A stretch of 64,000 nucleotides of DNA, taken from the NCBI GenBank assembly GCA_027624855.1, contig JAQBTQ010000010.1:1-64000 (forward strand), given 5' to 3'. Positions within the stretch are counted from its first letter, which is position 1; each line of letters begins with the position of its first letter. The stretch comes from Bacteroidota bacterium. Lineage in GTDB: Bacteria > Bacteroidota > Bacteroidia > Flavobacteriales_D > Sanyastnellaceae. The position numbers were made by a program, and so were the translations under genes. Below the pieces are notes generated by a model that worked only from the letters and a program-made list of their open reading frames with translations, searched no databases and was not told where the DNA came from. Shown in pieces: positions 28,201-38,394 of the stretch.

Positions 28201-28759
28201 GTCATTGCTCTGCCTTTCAGCACCCCCCAATTCCAATTTCATGATTGATCCTGCAAATCCGTCCATGTTCGACCCACTGGTCATGGCGAATTCATCAGAT
28301 TACGAGGTTTCCCACGGATATGAATGGCTGATCAATTCAGTTGGCACTGCCTCAGGATATTCTATTGAATTCAACCCGACAGAATTGGATGGAGAACCAA
28401 TTCAAATCTGTCTGGAGGTCACCGATGAAGTCGGTTGCGCTTCGTTGACCTGCCAAACCATCGAGTTTTCCGATGAAATGTCTGCTTATGCCCCCAATGC
28501 TTTCACTCCTGATCATGATGGGAACAATGACGCTTGGAGAATGGTCGTGAGTGAATCTGTCTCACAATTTGAATTGCAAATTTTTGATCGTTGGGGCAAC
28601 CTTGTTTTCGAGTCCATGGACCCTGAGGAATACTGGCTTGGGGATGTCCTAGGAGGAAGCCATTTTGCCAATGATGGTATTTATCACTTCCACGCCACTC
28701 TGCGCGACGACGCATACCATTCGAAAACCTTGAGTGGACATATTCTGTTAATCCGATAA
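25223..28759 (+). CDS. Giant secreted adhesin, paralogue of the gene at 20945
   Basis: 1178 residues with the ATG at 25223, which gives a clean signal peptide ending MPHANAQ before LDTEFWFAAPEVWASHGD. The N-terminal IgGFc-binding-like domain (about 28-450) is closely similar to the paralogue (QNYLNNGYTQSKAGIDIVAT, KFHLGIINGGASSGTRYGYF). The middle differs: one WTGPNGF Ig-like unit near 474 is followed by repeats of the form GGIWSADCEECC / GTWSASCGNCTNASS / GTWEADCAAC. A type B T9SS sorting domain closes it (about 1090-1178; YAPNAFTPDHDGNNDAWRM, FDRWGNLVFES). Its TAA stop shares its last base with the next ATG (TAATG). Confidence 0.85.
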   Translation: MLWRPLSFIQRFICSAFLCMVMPHANAQLDTEFWFAAPEVWASHGDQPIVLRFSTLSEAANVSVSQPANPAFPVQSIAVPANGTQTLNLTPWIDDVENTPFNTVLSQGIYIESDAPITAYYEVNHQLNPDIFALKGSSALGLDFYVPFQNYLNNGYTQSKAGIDIVATEDGTEITITPSQDLVGYPAGTPFTINLDQGETFALRAANVAANLHPTGTLISSSAPIAVTISDDSIVGSPYQGSCMDLLGDQAIPISVAGNEYIAVKGNLNGPDKVFLVGTEDNTSLSIDGNYVWTLDAGETYAHTLTNSSAFYEADAPVIALHMTGFGCEVGGAILPPIQCTGSNEVAFVRSSNDFIGLKIIVQSGGEGDFEFNGSGANINAANFSAVPGTNGEWLFANITGSGFIPTGGPSRLVNATSKFHLGIINGGASSGTRYGYFSDFSNYQHETFAADDQLCAGEMAELFATPILDATYEWTGPNGFTAEGSEITLGPLSEADAGLYIVSGMAGECIILPDTLEIQVAPQPAAPELIAPDPLCEGDDWEFIALTSADEWIWSDSDGDQIASDSVAVFENANIGDEGAYQLSVVSQSCTSLPTSFNLIVFETFQIELDESSVEICEGSELTLQANDSPANPIWQWESPSGEITLGSMFFLDATEATDAGWYLLEGTSNGCPMLSDSIWVALSTPEPVELTVPEFVCQDASDLWFTTDDQYAGTWEADCAACLDEAGLFSPENAEPGMLHITYTSSNPCGQTESINLDVIAVADASFESLSYCEGMGDVALVSNTSGGIWSADCEECCSENGVFNTSEAGIGTWNITYQINGTCPSIGTGQFQVVPNTSSNFSLPSGACANDEPVILVADEVAGTWSASCGNCTNASSQFFPEIAGVGVHTVTYTIPGACGTSTSQNISVFALPDASFSYLPSEGCAPAVVQANAPFNPGIIDCSWAYQLNGIGQEQGCANSTFVLEEPGCYQLIHSVIDVNGCMNTALAESLLCLSAPPNSNFMIDPANPSMFDPLVMANSSDYEVSHGYEWLINSVGTASGYSIEFNPTELDGEPIQICLEVTDEVGCASLTCQTIEFSDEMSAYAPNAFTPDHDGNNDAWRMVVSESVSQFELQIFDRWGNLVFESMDPEEYWLGDVLGGSHFANDGIYHFHATLRDDAYHSKTLSGHILLIR

Positions 28760-31311
28760 TGAATTACCGTTTCGCTCCTTGGCTTAGCCTGTTTTTAGGA
28801 TCACTCTTGTTCGTTGGGTGCAAAGAGGAATCCTCAATTGATCCATACAAAAAGTTAAAGCCGTTCGAAGCCCAAGCTTGGAAGTGGTCATACCCCGATA
28901 ACACTTGGGATCCCATGCATGCCGGGCGAATGTTGGATGAGGTACACCGCTGGAAATCACTGCAACAATCTGAGTCAGGAAATCGCATGATCAATGGTGA
29001 ATGGCGCTTGGAAGGACCAACCAATATCGGCGGTCGATTCAATTTCTTGCGTCAGCATCCCACCGATCCGAACATCCTCTACGCCGGCAGCAGCAGCGGT
29101 GGACTTTGGAAAGGCACAGGAGATGGTGATTGGGTTCCACTCACCGATGATTTTCCGGCCATGGCCATGGGAGACCTGGCCTTCTACCCAGGCAATCCAG
29201 AACGACTTTTTTTGGCAACAGGCGACCCGCAGATCAGCAGCTTTCCGCGAATGGGAAATGGAGTCTATCGATCGCTCGATGGCGGTGAAAGCTGGCAAAA
29301 CATTGGTTTGGATTCCATGGGGGTAATCAGCAAGCTACTTTTCGTCCCTTCACCTTCGAATGATAGTCAAATTCTGCTCGCAGGGGCAATGGGTAATCCT
29401 GCTATTCCAGGAAACAATCGTGGTCTGTTTAGAAGCACTGATTCAGGAATGAATTGGGAACAAGTCTTGCTCCCCAACGACTCAACTGGCATCACTGACA
29501 TCTTATTTGATGCCGAGAGCGAGGCAATTTTCGCTGCTGCTTGGCAACGAACGCGCAATTCCACCGGCAGTGAAGTTTGGGGTCCACATTGTCGAATTTG
29601 GAAATCTCAGGATGCAGGACAATCGTGGCAAGTACTGGACAACCCTTGGGAAAGCGGTCATCGTGGACGAATTGGTTTAGCTAGTTCTCCAAATGGTGTA
29701 TACGCTTTGGTCGTGGGACAGGATAACCAGCTGGACAATTTGTATCGAACAACCGATGGAGGTGAAAACTGGAATGCAGTCATCCCCCAAGACAACATTC
29801 CAGAAAATGCCCTTGGAGGGTTTGGCTGGTATTTCTCAAAAGTCAGAATCAATCCATTTGATGCCAATGACATTACCATCCTCGGTGTCAATACATGGAA
29901 TTCTTTGAATGGTGGAGTTAATTGGAACTTGATGGGACCTGAATGGTGGACCTATGAAGTGCATGCAGACAAGCATGATTTGCAGTGGATCGGTTCGGAA
30001 ACTTGTATTCTGGCAACGGATGGAGGGCTCTACAAAACGGAAGACCATGGATTGACTTGGAATGACATCGACGACATCCCCGTCACCCAATTCTACCGAG
30101 CGACTTGGAATCCGCACAATCCAGGAATTTACACTGGAGGAGCACAAGACAACGGCACGACTACAGGTAATTTTGAAAACCTTGATGATTGGTCACGGGA
30201 TTTGGGTGGGGATGGATTTACCGCAATCTTCCATCCTACCAACCCCGCACTTCGTTATGCCGGTTACCAATGGGGAAATTGGCGTTTCAGCATGACTGAA
30301 TACGACGAAGAACCTCTTTGGAACGACTTTACGTACGGCATTGAAGAAGATGACCGTGTGTGGTGGGATGCTCCCCTCATCTATCACCCATCGAACCCCG
30401 ATGAAATGTGGACGGGCACACAAAGGCTATATCGAATGGATAATGCGCCAGTTGGAGTTTGGGAACCCATGAGCGATGACTTGACATTCAATACAGACCC
30501 TGGACTTTCGTATCGTTGTGTCAGTTCAATTGCAGGGTCTTATTTTGATGAAGGTACCGTAGCCGCTGGAACAACGGATGGTCGAGTTTGGATCACACAG
30601 AACTACGGGGCATCGTGGCAATTGATGGAAGAAGGATTACCAGGCCAGTTCGTAACCGATATCGAGTTCAGTCCATTCAATGAAGATTCCATTTACTGCA
30701 CGGTTAGTGGATTTCGTAATGCGATATATTCGCCTTTCATTTACAAAGCAGCCATAGGATCAACTTGGGAATCTGCTCAAGGAAACCTTCCTCAACATCC
30801 TGTAAACCAAATGCTTAATTTAAATGACAGCATTTGGGTAGTCGCCACGGATGGAGGGGTTTTTGCAACTGAAGATTACGGCCATCATTGGAGTCCGGTT
30901 GGCTCATTGCCGACCATACCCGTTTATGACATCGTCGCGGACACCTTGACAAATCGACTGGTCGCCGGAACGTTCGCAAGGAGCATGCTGAGTTTTCCAT
31001 TGGACTCAATTCTTCCCCAAGTTGAGACCCCTCCGAATGGAATTTCCGCAATGGGTGCGCCATTTGCCTGGAACATTTACCCCAACCCGTTTGCTGAATC
31101 CATCACAATCACCTGGTCAAAACCTGTTCAAACTTGCATCGTTTATGATGACGCGGGCAGAATGATTTATCGCAAGAACAACTTGAATAGCCTACCTGTG
31201 AAAAGGCTCCAAATTGTGACGTCAAATTGGGCTGCAGCGAATTACACAGTCCAATGCATTTCAACGGACGGAACTGCCCATTCAGCTCAAGCCATCAAAT
31301 TGAGAAATTAA
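28759..31311 (+). CDS. BNR/sortilin-type beta-propeller lipoprotein with T9SS type A domain
   Basis: 850 residues. A lipoprotein signal (LFLGSLLFVGC) is followed by KEESS, which resembles the Bacteroidota surface-lipoprotein export signal. The body has many Asp-box (BNR) repeats: YRSLDGGESWQNI, FRSTDSGMNWEQV, WKSQDAGQSWQVL, YRTTDGGENWNAV, YKTEDHGLTWNDI and WITQNYGASWQLM. This fits the seven-bladed propellers of VPS10/sortilin or GH74-like proteins. The C-terminus (FAWNIYPNPFAESITITW onward, about 768-850) is a type A T9SS sorting domain. No catalytic residues were assigned, so glycosidase activity is not claimed. Last gene of the plus-strand run; it ends 5 bases from the convergent icd. Confidence 0.82.
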   Translation: MNYRFAPWLSLFLGSLLFVGCKEESSIDPYKKLKPFEAQAWKWSYPDNTWDPMHAGRMLDEVHRWKSLQQSESGNRMINGEWRLEGPTNIGGRFNFLRQHPTDPNILYAGSSSGGLWKGTGDGDWVPLTDDFPAMAMGDLAFYPGNPERLFLATGDPQISSFPRMGNGVYRSLDGGESWQNIGLDSMGVISKLLFVPSPSNDSQILLAGAMGNPAIPGNNRGLFRSTDSGMNWEQVLLPNDSTGITDILFDAESEAIFAAAWQRTRNSTGSEVWGPHCRIWKSQDAGQSWQVLDNPWESGHRGRIGLASSPNGVYALVVGQDNQLDNLYRTTDGGENWNAVIPQDNIPENALGGFGWYFSKVRINPFDANDITILGVNTWNSLNGGVNWNLMGPEWWTYEVHADKHDLQWIGSETCILATDGGLYKTEDHGLTWNDIDDIPVTQFYRATWNPHNPGIYTGGAQDNGTTTGNFENLDDWSRDLGGDGFTAIFHPTNPALRYAGYQWGNWRFSMTEYDEEPLWNDFTYGIEEDDRVWWDAPLIYHPSNPDEMWTGTQRLYRMDNAPVGVWEPMSDDLTFNTDPGLSYRCVSSIAGSYFDEGTVAAGTTDGRVWITQNYGASWQLMEEGLPGQFVTDIEFSPFNEDSIYCTVSGFRNAIYSPFIYKAAIGSTWESAQGNLPQHPVNQMLNLNDSIWVVATDGGVFATEDYGHHWSPVGSLPTIPVYDIVADTLTNRLVAGTFARSMLSFPLDSILPQVETPPNGISAMGAPFAWNIYPNPFAESITITWSKPVQTCIVYDDAGRMIYRKNNLNSLPVKRLQIVTSNWAAANYTVQCISTDGTAHSAQAIKLRN

Positions 31312-31316
31312 GCCGA

Positions 31317-33566
<2,250 letters not shown>

Positions 33567-33676
33567 TCAGCCTCTTTGGGAAGTCCATTTATTCCTTTGC
33601 TGAACGCGCGTGCAAAGGTCGGTCATAAATCCACAGAAATCAATCCAGCCTTTCAGCAGGAACTTGCTTCAATGGA

Positions 33677-34873
33677 TCACTCATGGAATTCGTAGGTCAA
33701 ATAGACTCCAACATTCCAAAAATTCATTTCATCTTCTGAAAATGATTGAGCCGTAGGTACCTCAACCTTCAATTCATGCTGTCCTGCCTTCAAATCACCC
33801 AAAGGAATGACTACGGGTTCAACCATGCTTCCAGGACACCAACCCGTACGCGACAAATCGCTTGAAGCTATGCGCTCATCCAAACTATCTCCTTTCCAAT
33901 AAGTGCGCTCCATCCAAACACCAGAAGAGGGATTTAATCTACGAAAGCTCGCACAATCTGAGCGCCAAGGGGTAAATGATAAAACGGAGTCTCCATTCCA
34001 AGAAATGTCGTGAACGCTGGGCACAAATTCATCACCTTCTGCATGACCACCATGCCCTGTTACCGTGTAATGAAGCATTGCATTTGTCGCATCCTCATTT
34101 AGTTCAAATGGCGCGATCAAAGGCCCTTCGGCAAAACCATCAAAATGCCTTTGCTCACTTCCAAATTTGGTCGTGTTTACCAATGAAATGGTTCGCTTAA
34201 CGACTTCTTTTTGCACCGTTAGAGGCTGTGCTTCAAACTGAATATCCATGTCCAATTTATACCCTTCATGGGTCCAAGTATCGATATATACACCCAATGT
34301 AATGGTATCCTTCATCGCTTCCCACAAGTGGCTGATATCAGCCTCCCAACGCACACTATCCTCCCATTCGGGAATGTAGACTGGGCGGTATTCGTCGAGT
34401 CTCTCCATGTTGCTAAAGTGACCAACACCAAAAGGCGTAATGAAACGCAACAGTTCAATGGGAGGAAGATACTGGGGGGAACCCTCTCTTTGAATCAATT
34501 GCACGCCTGGAAATGAATCGGTTTCACTTGGCTTAAATCCAACATCTAGAATGCTTTCTTTTGAGTCGGGCAACAACATGAGCGAACCCGATTTATCCCA
34601 AGGGTCTCCTGCTGACCTCAATGTCACATGGGCTGTGATCGAAGGACGCACATGGAAATGCGGCACTGCAAAAGACTGGGTCAATAAGCGACCATTGTCC
34701 CAGCGTACCCAACCGTCATTTTCTGACAACTCATCCCACAATGTGTCAGGATCGAAAAAGATGTGGAAATCGTCCATGCAAACGATCGCATGATCTGAAT
34801 CTTGGGAAGTCTCTGAGCAAGACCCGAGGCTTACCAAAGCGAGAATAATCAAATAGGCGGGCGTTAACTTCAT
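33677..34873 (-). CDS. PNGase F-like lipoprotein (peptide-N-glycosidase family)
   Basis: 398 residues with the ATG at 34873, which gives a short lipoprotein signal (LVSLGSC, Cys19). The family resembles the flavobacterial enzyme that removes N-glycans from asparagine: GDPWDKSGSLML (Asp93, aligned by eye with catalytic Asp60), IELLRFITPFGVGHFSN, GVYIDTWTHEGY (Asp198 where PNGase F has Glu118), HAEGDEFVPSVHDISWNG (Glu282, aligned with Glu206) and NPSSGVW, SRTGWCPGSMVEPVVIPLG. Starts at 34882 or 34903 are possible. Divergent from the esterase gene. Likely acts at the cell surface or periplasm on glycoproteins; activity is uncertain because of the Glu-to-Asp change. Confidence 0.75.
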   Translation of the reverse strand: MKLTPAYLIILALVSLGSCSETSQDSDHAIVCMDDFHIFFDPDTLWDELSENDGWVRWDNGRLLTQSFAVPHFHVRPSITAHVTLRSAGDPWDKSGSLMLLPDSKESILDVGFKPSETDSFPGVQLIQREGSPQYLPPIELLRFITPFGVGHFSNMERLDEYRPVYIPEWEDSVRWEADISHLWEAMKDTITLGVYIDTWTHEGYKLDMDIQFEAQPLTVQKEVVKRTISLVNTTKFGSEQRHFDGFAEGPLIAPFELNEDATNAMLHYTVTGHGGHAEGDEFVPSVHDISWNGDSVLSFTPWRSDCASFRRLNPSSGVWMERTYWKGDSLDERIASSDLSRTGWCPGSMVEPVVIPLGDLKAGQHELKVEVPTAQSFSEDEMNFWNVGVYLTYEFHE

Positions 34874-34924
34874 CCAGGTCATTGTAGATTTATCAAAATT
34901 CATTTCGCACTATAAACTTCAAAG

Positions 34925-36226
34925 ATGAAGAAATTCTATGCTTTTCCCATTCGGGCTTTGGCCATCATTTTGTTGAGTTCAATTCAGGTAGTTCCTGTTT
35001 TTTCACAAGATGATTGCGACGGAAATCGATACCGCTATACTTCCGCTTTTGATTCTTTTACCGTCACTCCAGATGTCCAGTACGGCAATGCAATCAATAC
35101 TTCCGGATTGAATCAATCATTGGTAGTAGATATCTACGAACCAGAAGGAGACAACAATGAATCAAGGCCCCTCATCATTATGGCGCATGGCGGATTTTTC
35201 ATCGGAGGCGAAAATGATGCAGCCGACGTTCTAGCGTTGAGCCAAGATTTGACCAGGATGGGCTATGTAGTCGGATCAATCACGTATCGGCTAGGGATCG
35301 ACAATTTTTTAGACGTTTCAAACGCGCTAGTTCGATCGGTTTGGAGAGGATATCACGATGGCAAAGCAGCCGTCCGCTATTTTCGGAAATCAGTAGAGGA
35401 AGATGGAAATCCTTGGGGAATTGATCCCAACCGCATCTATTTTGCGGGGGTCTCGGCCGGTGGTTTTATTGGATTGCATCTAGCATACGTAGATGAAGAG
35501 TCTGAAATTCCACCTCAAGTGGATCAATCTGCTGCAGGAATGGGCGGAGGACTGGAAGGTGAATCCGGAAATCCCGGCTACAGCAGTGAGGTGTCAGGAG
35601 TCATTAATGTAGCCGGAGCATTGAAAACCGCCTCTTATATGTCCGAAGGTGATGAACCCGTCGTTTCAGTTCACGGAACTGCTGATGGAACTGTGCCATA
35701 CGGAACCGGCATGATTACACTGAGCGGAATTCCCGTAACCGAAGTCGACGGTAGCTCCATCATTCACGCCATGGCTGATTCATTGGGAATCATCAATTGC
35801 TTTACCACGTTAGACGGCGCGGGACATGTGGCTCATGTCAGTGATGCAGACGCCTATTATGCAACGCTTGGCACCATTTCAGGTGCAGTTTCGAGTTGGC
35901 TTTGTGAAAACTACAATCCGCTCTGTGGCCCTTACGATTACGGCGTTGTAGGGATTGAAGAATGGCTCACCTCCATCGAAGGAAATTGGAGGGCATTTCC
36001 TTCCATCTTGAATGCAGGAGAATCGATTCAAATCCAATGGTTAAACAGTGGAGCGAATCCAAATTGGGATTATGAGATTTACGATGCCAATGGCCGCGTG
36101 GTATTTGCAGGACAAGGCAATGGTGATTGGTTTGGAATACCCACACTTGGGCTAAGTCCAGGTATGTACATACTCCGAATTCCTGGTTTCGCAGAAGTCC
36201 AAAAATTCTGGGTTTCATCGAATTGA
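34925..36226 (+). CDS. Secreted alpha/beta-hydrolase (carboxylesterase-like) with T9SS sorting domain
   Basis: 433 residues. Signal peptide MKKFYAFPIRALAIILLSSI...FSQ. The hydrolase core has LIIMAHGGFFIGG (oxyanion-hole HGG), the nucleophile elbow YFAGVSAGGFIGLH, VVSVHGTADGTVPY (acid region) and LDGAGHVAHVSD (His). The C-terminal 80 residues (WDYEIYDANGRVVFAGQGNG, GLSPGMYILRI) look like a type A T9SS sorting domain, although the upstream IYPNP-type motif is degenerate. Possible roles are deacetylation or de-esterification of polysaccharides next to the beta-glucan locus, or lipolysis. A strong terminator follows. Confidence 0.82.
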   Translation: MKKFYAFPIRALAIILLSSIQVVPVFSQDDCDGNRYRYTSAFDSFTVTPDVQYGNAINTSGLNQSLVVDIYEPEGDNNESRPLIIMAHGGFFIGGENDAADVLALSQDLTRMGYVVGSITYRLGIDNFLDVSNALVRSVWRGYHDGKAAVRYFRKSVEEDGNPWGIDPNRIYFAGVSAGGFIGLHLAYVDEESEIPPQVDQSAAGMGGGLEGESGNPGYSSEVSGVINVAGALKTASYMSEGDEPVVSVHGTADGTVPYGTGMITLSGIPVTEVDGSSIIHAMADSLGIINCFTTLDGAGHVAHVSDADAYYATLGTISGAVSSWLCENYNPLCGPYDYGVVGIEEWLTSIEGNWRAFPSILNAGESIQIQWLNSGANPNWDYEIYDANGRVVFAGQGNGDWFGIPTLGLSPGMYILRIPGFAEVQKFWVSSN

Positions 36227-36260
36227 TTTCGAAAGCGCTCGCAGAGTTTTTACCAAAAGA

Positions 36261-36288
36261 AAATCCGCCCAATGGGCGGATTTTTTTT
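36261..36288 (+). terminator. Rho-independent terminator between convergent genes
   Basis: Ten-base perfect stem AAATCCGCCC (36261-36270) / GGGCGGATTT (36274-36283) with a 3-base loop, followed by a run of T on the plus strand. It lies 34 bases after the esterase stop. On the minus strand the stem is followed by TTTTCTTTT, so it can also terminate the beta-glucan operon that ends at 36326. Confidence 0.9.
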
Positions 36289-36325
36289 CTCTATCGATCT
36301 CTATGAAGTGAGACCTAGTTCGCTA

Positions 36326-37510
36326 CTATTGGTAGACCCTTACATAATCGACAGCCATGAAAACTGGAAAGGCCGTGGTCTCATCAGGATACCCCGGCCA
36401 ATTTCCTCCGACCGCGACATTGAGAATGAAAAAGAAAGGATTATTAAATGGATAAGGTTGACCGTTCATCATGCTTGTATTAATCACAAAGAACTCTTCA
36501 TCATCCATTAAATAACGAATTTCATTCGCTTGCCAATCGATTGAAAAGACATGGAATTCTTGGTCGAAATGATCTGGATAAATGCTCGTTGACAATCCTT
36601 GATGGTTCCAGTTTGGCCAATCAATGCCCCAGTGCGCTGTGCCGTGCACCGTACCTGGCAAATGGCCCAACAACTCCATGATGTCAATTTCTCCACAAGC
36701 AGGCCACCCCACTTCTGAATGATTTGCACCCAACATCCAGATGGCTGGCCAAATGCCTTGTCCCTTTGGAAGCAACGCCCGCACATCGATTCGCCCATAT
36801 TGAAACTCATGAAGCCCTTGAGTCTTCATTCGGGCAGAAGTGTAAGCGTTATCACCCACCTTTTCAGCCTTGATGAATAATTTTCCATCGGCAACAAAGC
36901 TGTTATTCGCACTATTCGTGTACGTTTCTAACTCGTTGTTGCCCCATCCTCCGCTGCCATTGCCTAAATCGTAAGTCCAATTCGACAAATCGATGGAGGT
37001 TCCTTCAAATTCATCTGACCATACCAAGGTCATGCCTTCGTAGGAATCAGCAGCCTGGTATCCATCATCCGATATGAAGATCAAGTCATCATCGTTTCGA
37101 ATCCCAACTGAAGTGCTGGGCTCACCAATTTTGACGTAGCCATTAATTGGATTCGACAACACCACTTCAAACTCCTCATCGGACTCCAAATATTCATCGA
37201 TGATGAGGGTCAATTCAATGGTTTGGGATACTTCACCTGGTTCGAATACGATGGTCCCACTTGAAGCGATGTAATCCTCTTCAGGCGTCGCCGATCCCTC
37301 AACCGTTTCGAAATCTACAGTCACTCGTTCCGTATGTACAGAACCCAATACCACTTCCAGCTCAATCGTTTCGAAATTCGATGTTTCAAAAACGGAAGTT
37401 GAGTTCGCCCATCGTATTTCCGGCGGATTGGAAGGTTCCGGATCACCACAACCTTCGCAAGAGCTTAAAAGCAATGCGCCTCCCAATAATATCCCAAAAA
37501 CTCTGTTCAT
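36326..37510 (-). CDS. GH16 endo-beta-1,3-glucanase (laminarinase type) with Calx-beta domain, lipoprotein
   Basis: 394 residues. Lipoprotein signal (GALLLSSCEGC), a Calx-beta domain (about 32-138; EEDYIASSGTIVFEPGEVSQ, LSNPINGYVKIG), then a GH16 catalytic domain (about 155-394) starting MTLVWSDEFEGTSIDLSNW. The active-site motif GEIDIMELLG supplies nucleophile Glu274, Asp276 and acid/base Glu279. The aromatic-rich GQGIWPAIWMLG and GTVHGTAHWG are typical of laminarinases. Last gene of the six-gene SusCD operon. Expected at the outer membrane, cutting beta-1,3-glucan into oligosaccharides for SusCD. Confidence 0.93.
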   Translation of the reverse strand: MNRVFGILLGGALLLSSCEGCGDPEPSNPPEIRWANSTSVFETSNFETIELEVVLGSVHTERVTVDFETVEGSATPEEDYIASSGTIVFEPGEVSQTIELTLIIDEYLESDEEFEVVLSNPINGYVKIGEPSTSVGIRNDDDLIFISDDGYQAADSYEGMTLVWSDEFEGTSIDLSNWTYDLGNGSGGWGNNELETYTNSANNSFVADGKLFIKAEKVGDNAYTSARMKTQGLHEFQYGRIDVRALLPKGQGIWPAIWMLGANHSEVGWPACGEIDIMELLGHLPGTVHGTAHWGIDWPNWNHQGLSTSIYPDHFDQEFHVFSIDWQANEIRYLMDDEEFFVINTSMMNGQPYPFNNPFFFILNVAVGGNWPGYPDETTAFPVFMAVDYVRVYQ

Positions 37511-37527
37511 TTCAACCAGCTCTTCAA

Positions 37528-38394
37528 TCAGTCAACAACAAAAATCAAGGTAAACCAACCAGCACTTTGCTGGCAATCTCCAGTTTGAATCGGTCCATGG
37601 ATAACCAATCGGTCTTCCGTTAATTCGAGGATATCATAAACAGGACCTGAATCCCATACCCCCATGAAACCACAAAGGGTTTCAGAAAATGCTGAGAGGT
37701 TAATCTGATCTTCTCCGGATGTCCCTGTTCCTTCTGACATAAAGTACGTCGTCGGATCGATGGCTACTTCTGTCTCAACATATCCTTCAAAAGGATTCAT
37801 GGTACTCCCGTTGTTGTTGTAAACATAAATACCGTCCTCAGTGAATTGATAACGGTCATCAAATTGAAAGGACTCCAATCCTCCAGGAGGAGACGAATAC
37901 CACTCAGTGGAATAAGGATCTGGCCCGACTGAAATTGCTCCGATTTCATCAGAGAATTTCCACGTCTTCTGGTTTTCACAACCGGTGAGCAATGCCAAGT
38001 TTCCTTCGCAAGGCAACTCCAAAGTTTGAGCAATATTCACTGTGGCTGATGCCGTTCCCATTCCCCCGGCAGTATGCACTGAATAAGTGATGGTGTAGTC
38101 ACCTTCCTGGGGATAATATGCAGTGTCAGCCGTTTGATCCGAGGTCTGTCCGTTTCCAAAGTCCCATAGGTGCAAGAATGCTCCATCCACTGGATCAGCA
38201 ATCAAAGCCACGCGATTCGAATCAACTCCGATGACTTGACCTAAAGAGTCCACTGCATCGATGAAATTCCAGGAAAAAGAAGCCGATGGAGCACCCGGTA
38301 ATTCGATTCCCTCTTGTTCGTATGGTTTGCAACCCGTTATAAGCCCTATTGCGATGAATAAGGAAAAGGTGATGTATGTTAAGTTACGTTTCAT
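37528..38394 (-). CDS. PKD-domain surface lipoprotein, probable glycan-binding protein
   Basis: 288 residues. Lipoprotein signal (LFIAIGLITGCKPYEQE). A PKD domain (about 35-125) contains FLHLWDFGNGQTSDQ and YPQEGDYTITYSVHTAGG. The C-terminal domain (GCENQKTWKFSDEIGAISVGP ... FDDRYQFTEDGIYVYNNNG) is of a type common in lipoproteins encoded directly after SusD in Bacteroidota. The start codon shares a base with the susD stop (TAATG), which implies coupled translation. Similar PKD lipoproteins sit between SusD and GH16 in known marine laminarin loci; binding of beta-glucan at the surface is inferred. Confidence 0.82.
   Translation of the reverse strand: MKRNLTYITFSLFIAIGLITGCKPYEQEGIELPGAPSASFSWNFIDAVDSLGQVIGVDSNRVALIADPVDGAFLHLWDFGNGQTSDQTADTAYYPQEGDYTITYSVHTAGGMGTASATVNIAQTLELPCEGNLALLTGCENQKTWKFSDEIGAISVGPDPYSTEWYSSPPGGLESFQFDDRYQFTEDGIYVYNNNGSTMNPFEGYVETEVAIDPTTYFMSEGTGTSGEDQINLSAFSETLCGFMGVWDSGPVYDILELTEDRLVIHGPIQTGDCQQSAGWFTLIFVVD

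Noticed and set aside
20945-31311. A proteorhodopsin gene near blh
   Set aside because: No seven-helix protein with a retinal-lysine helix is encoded on either strand in this window, so the blh gene stands without its usual partner.
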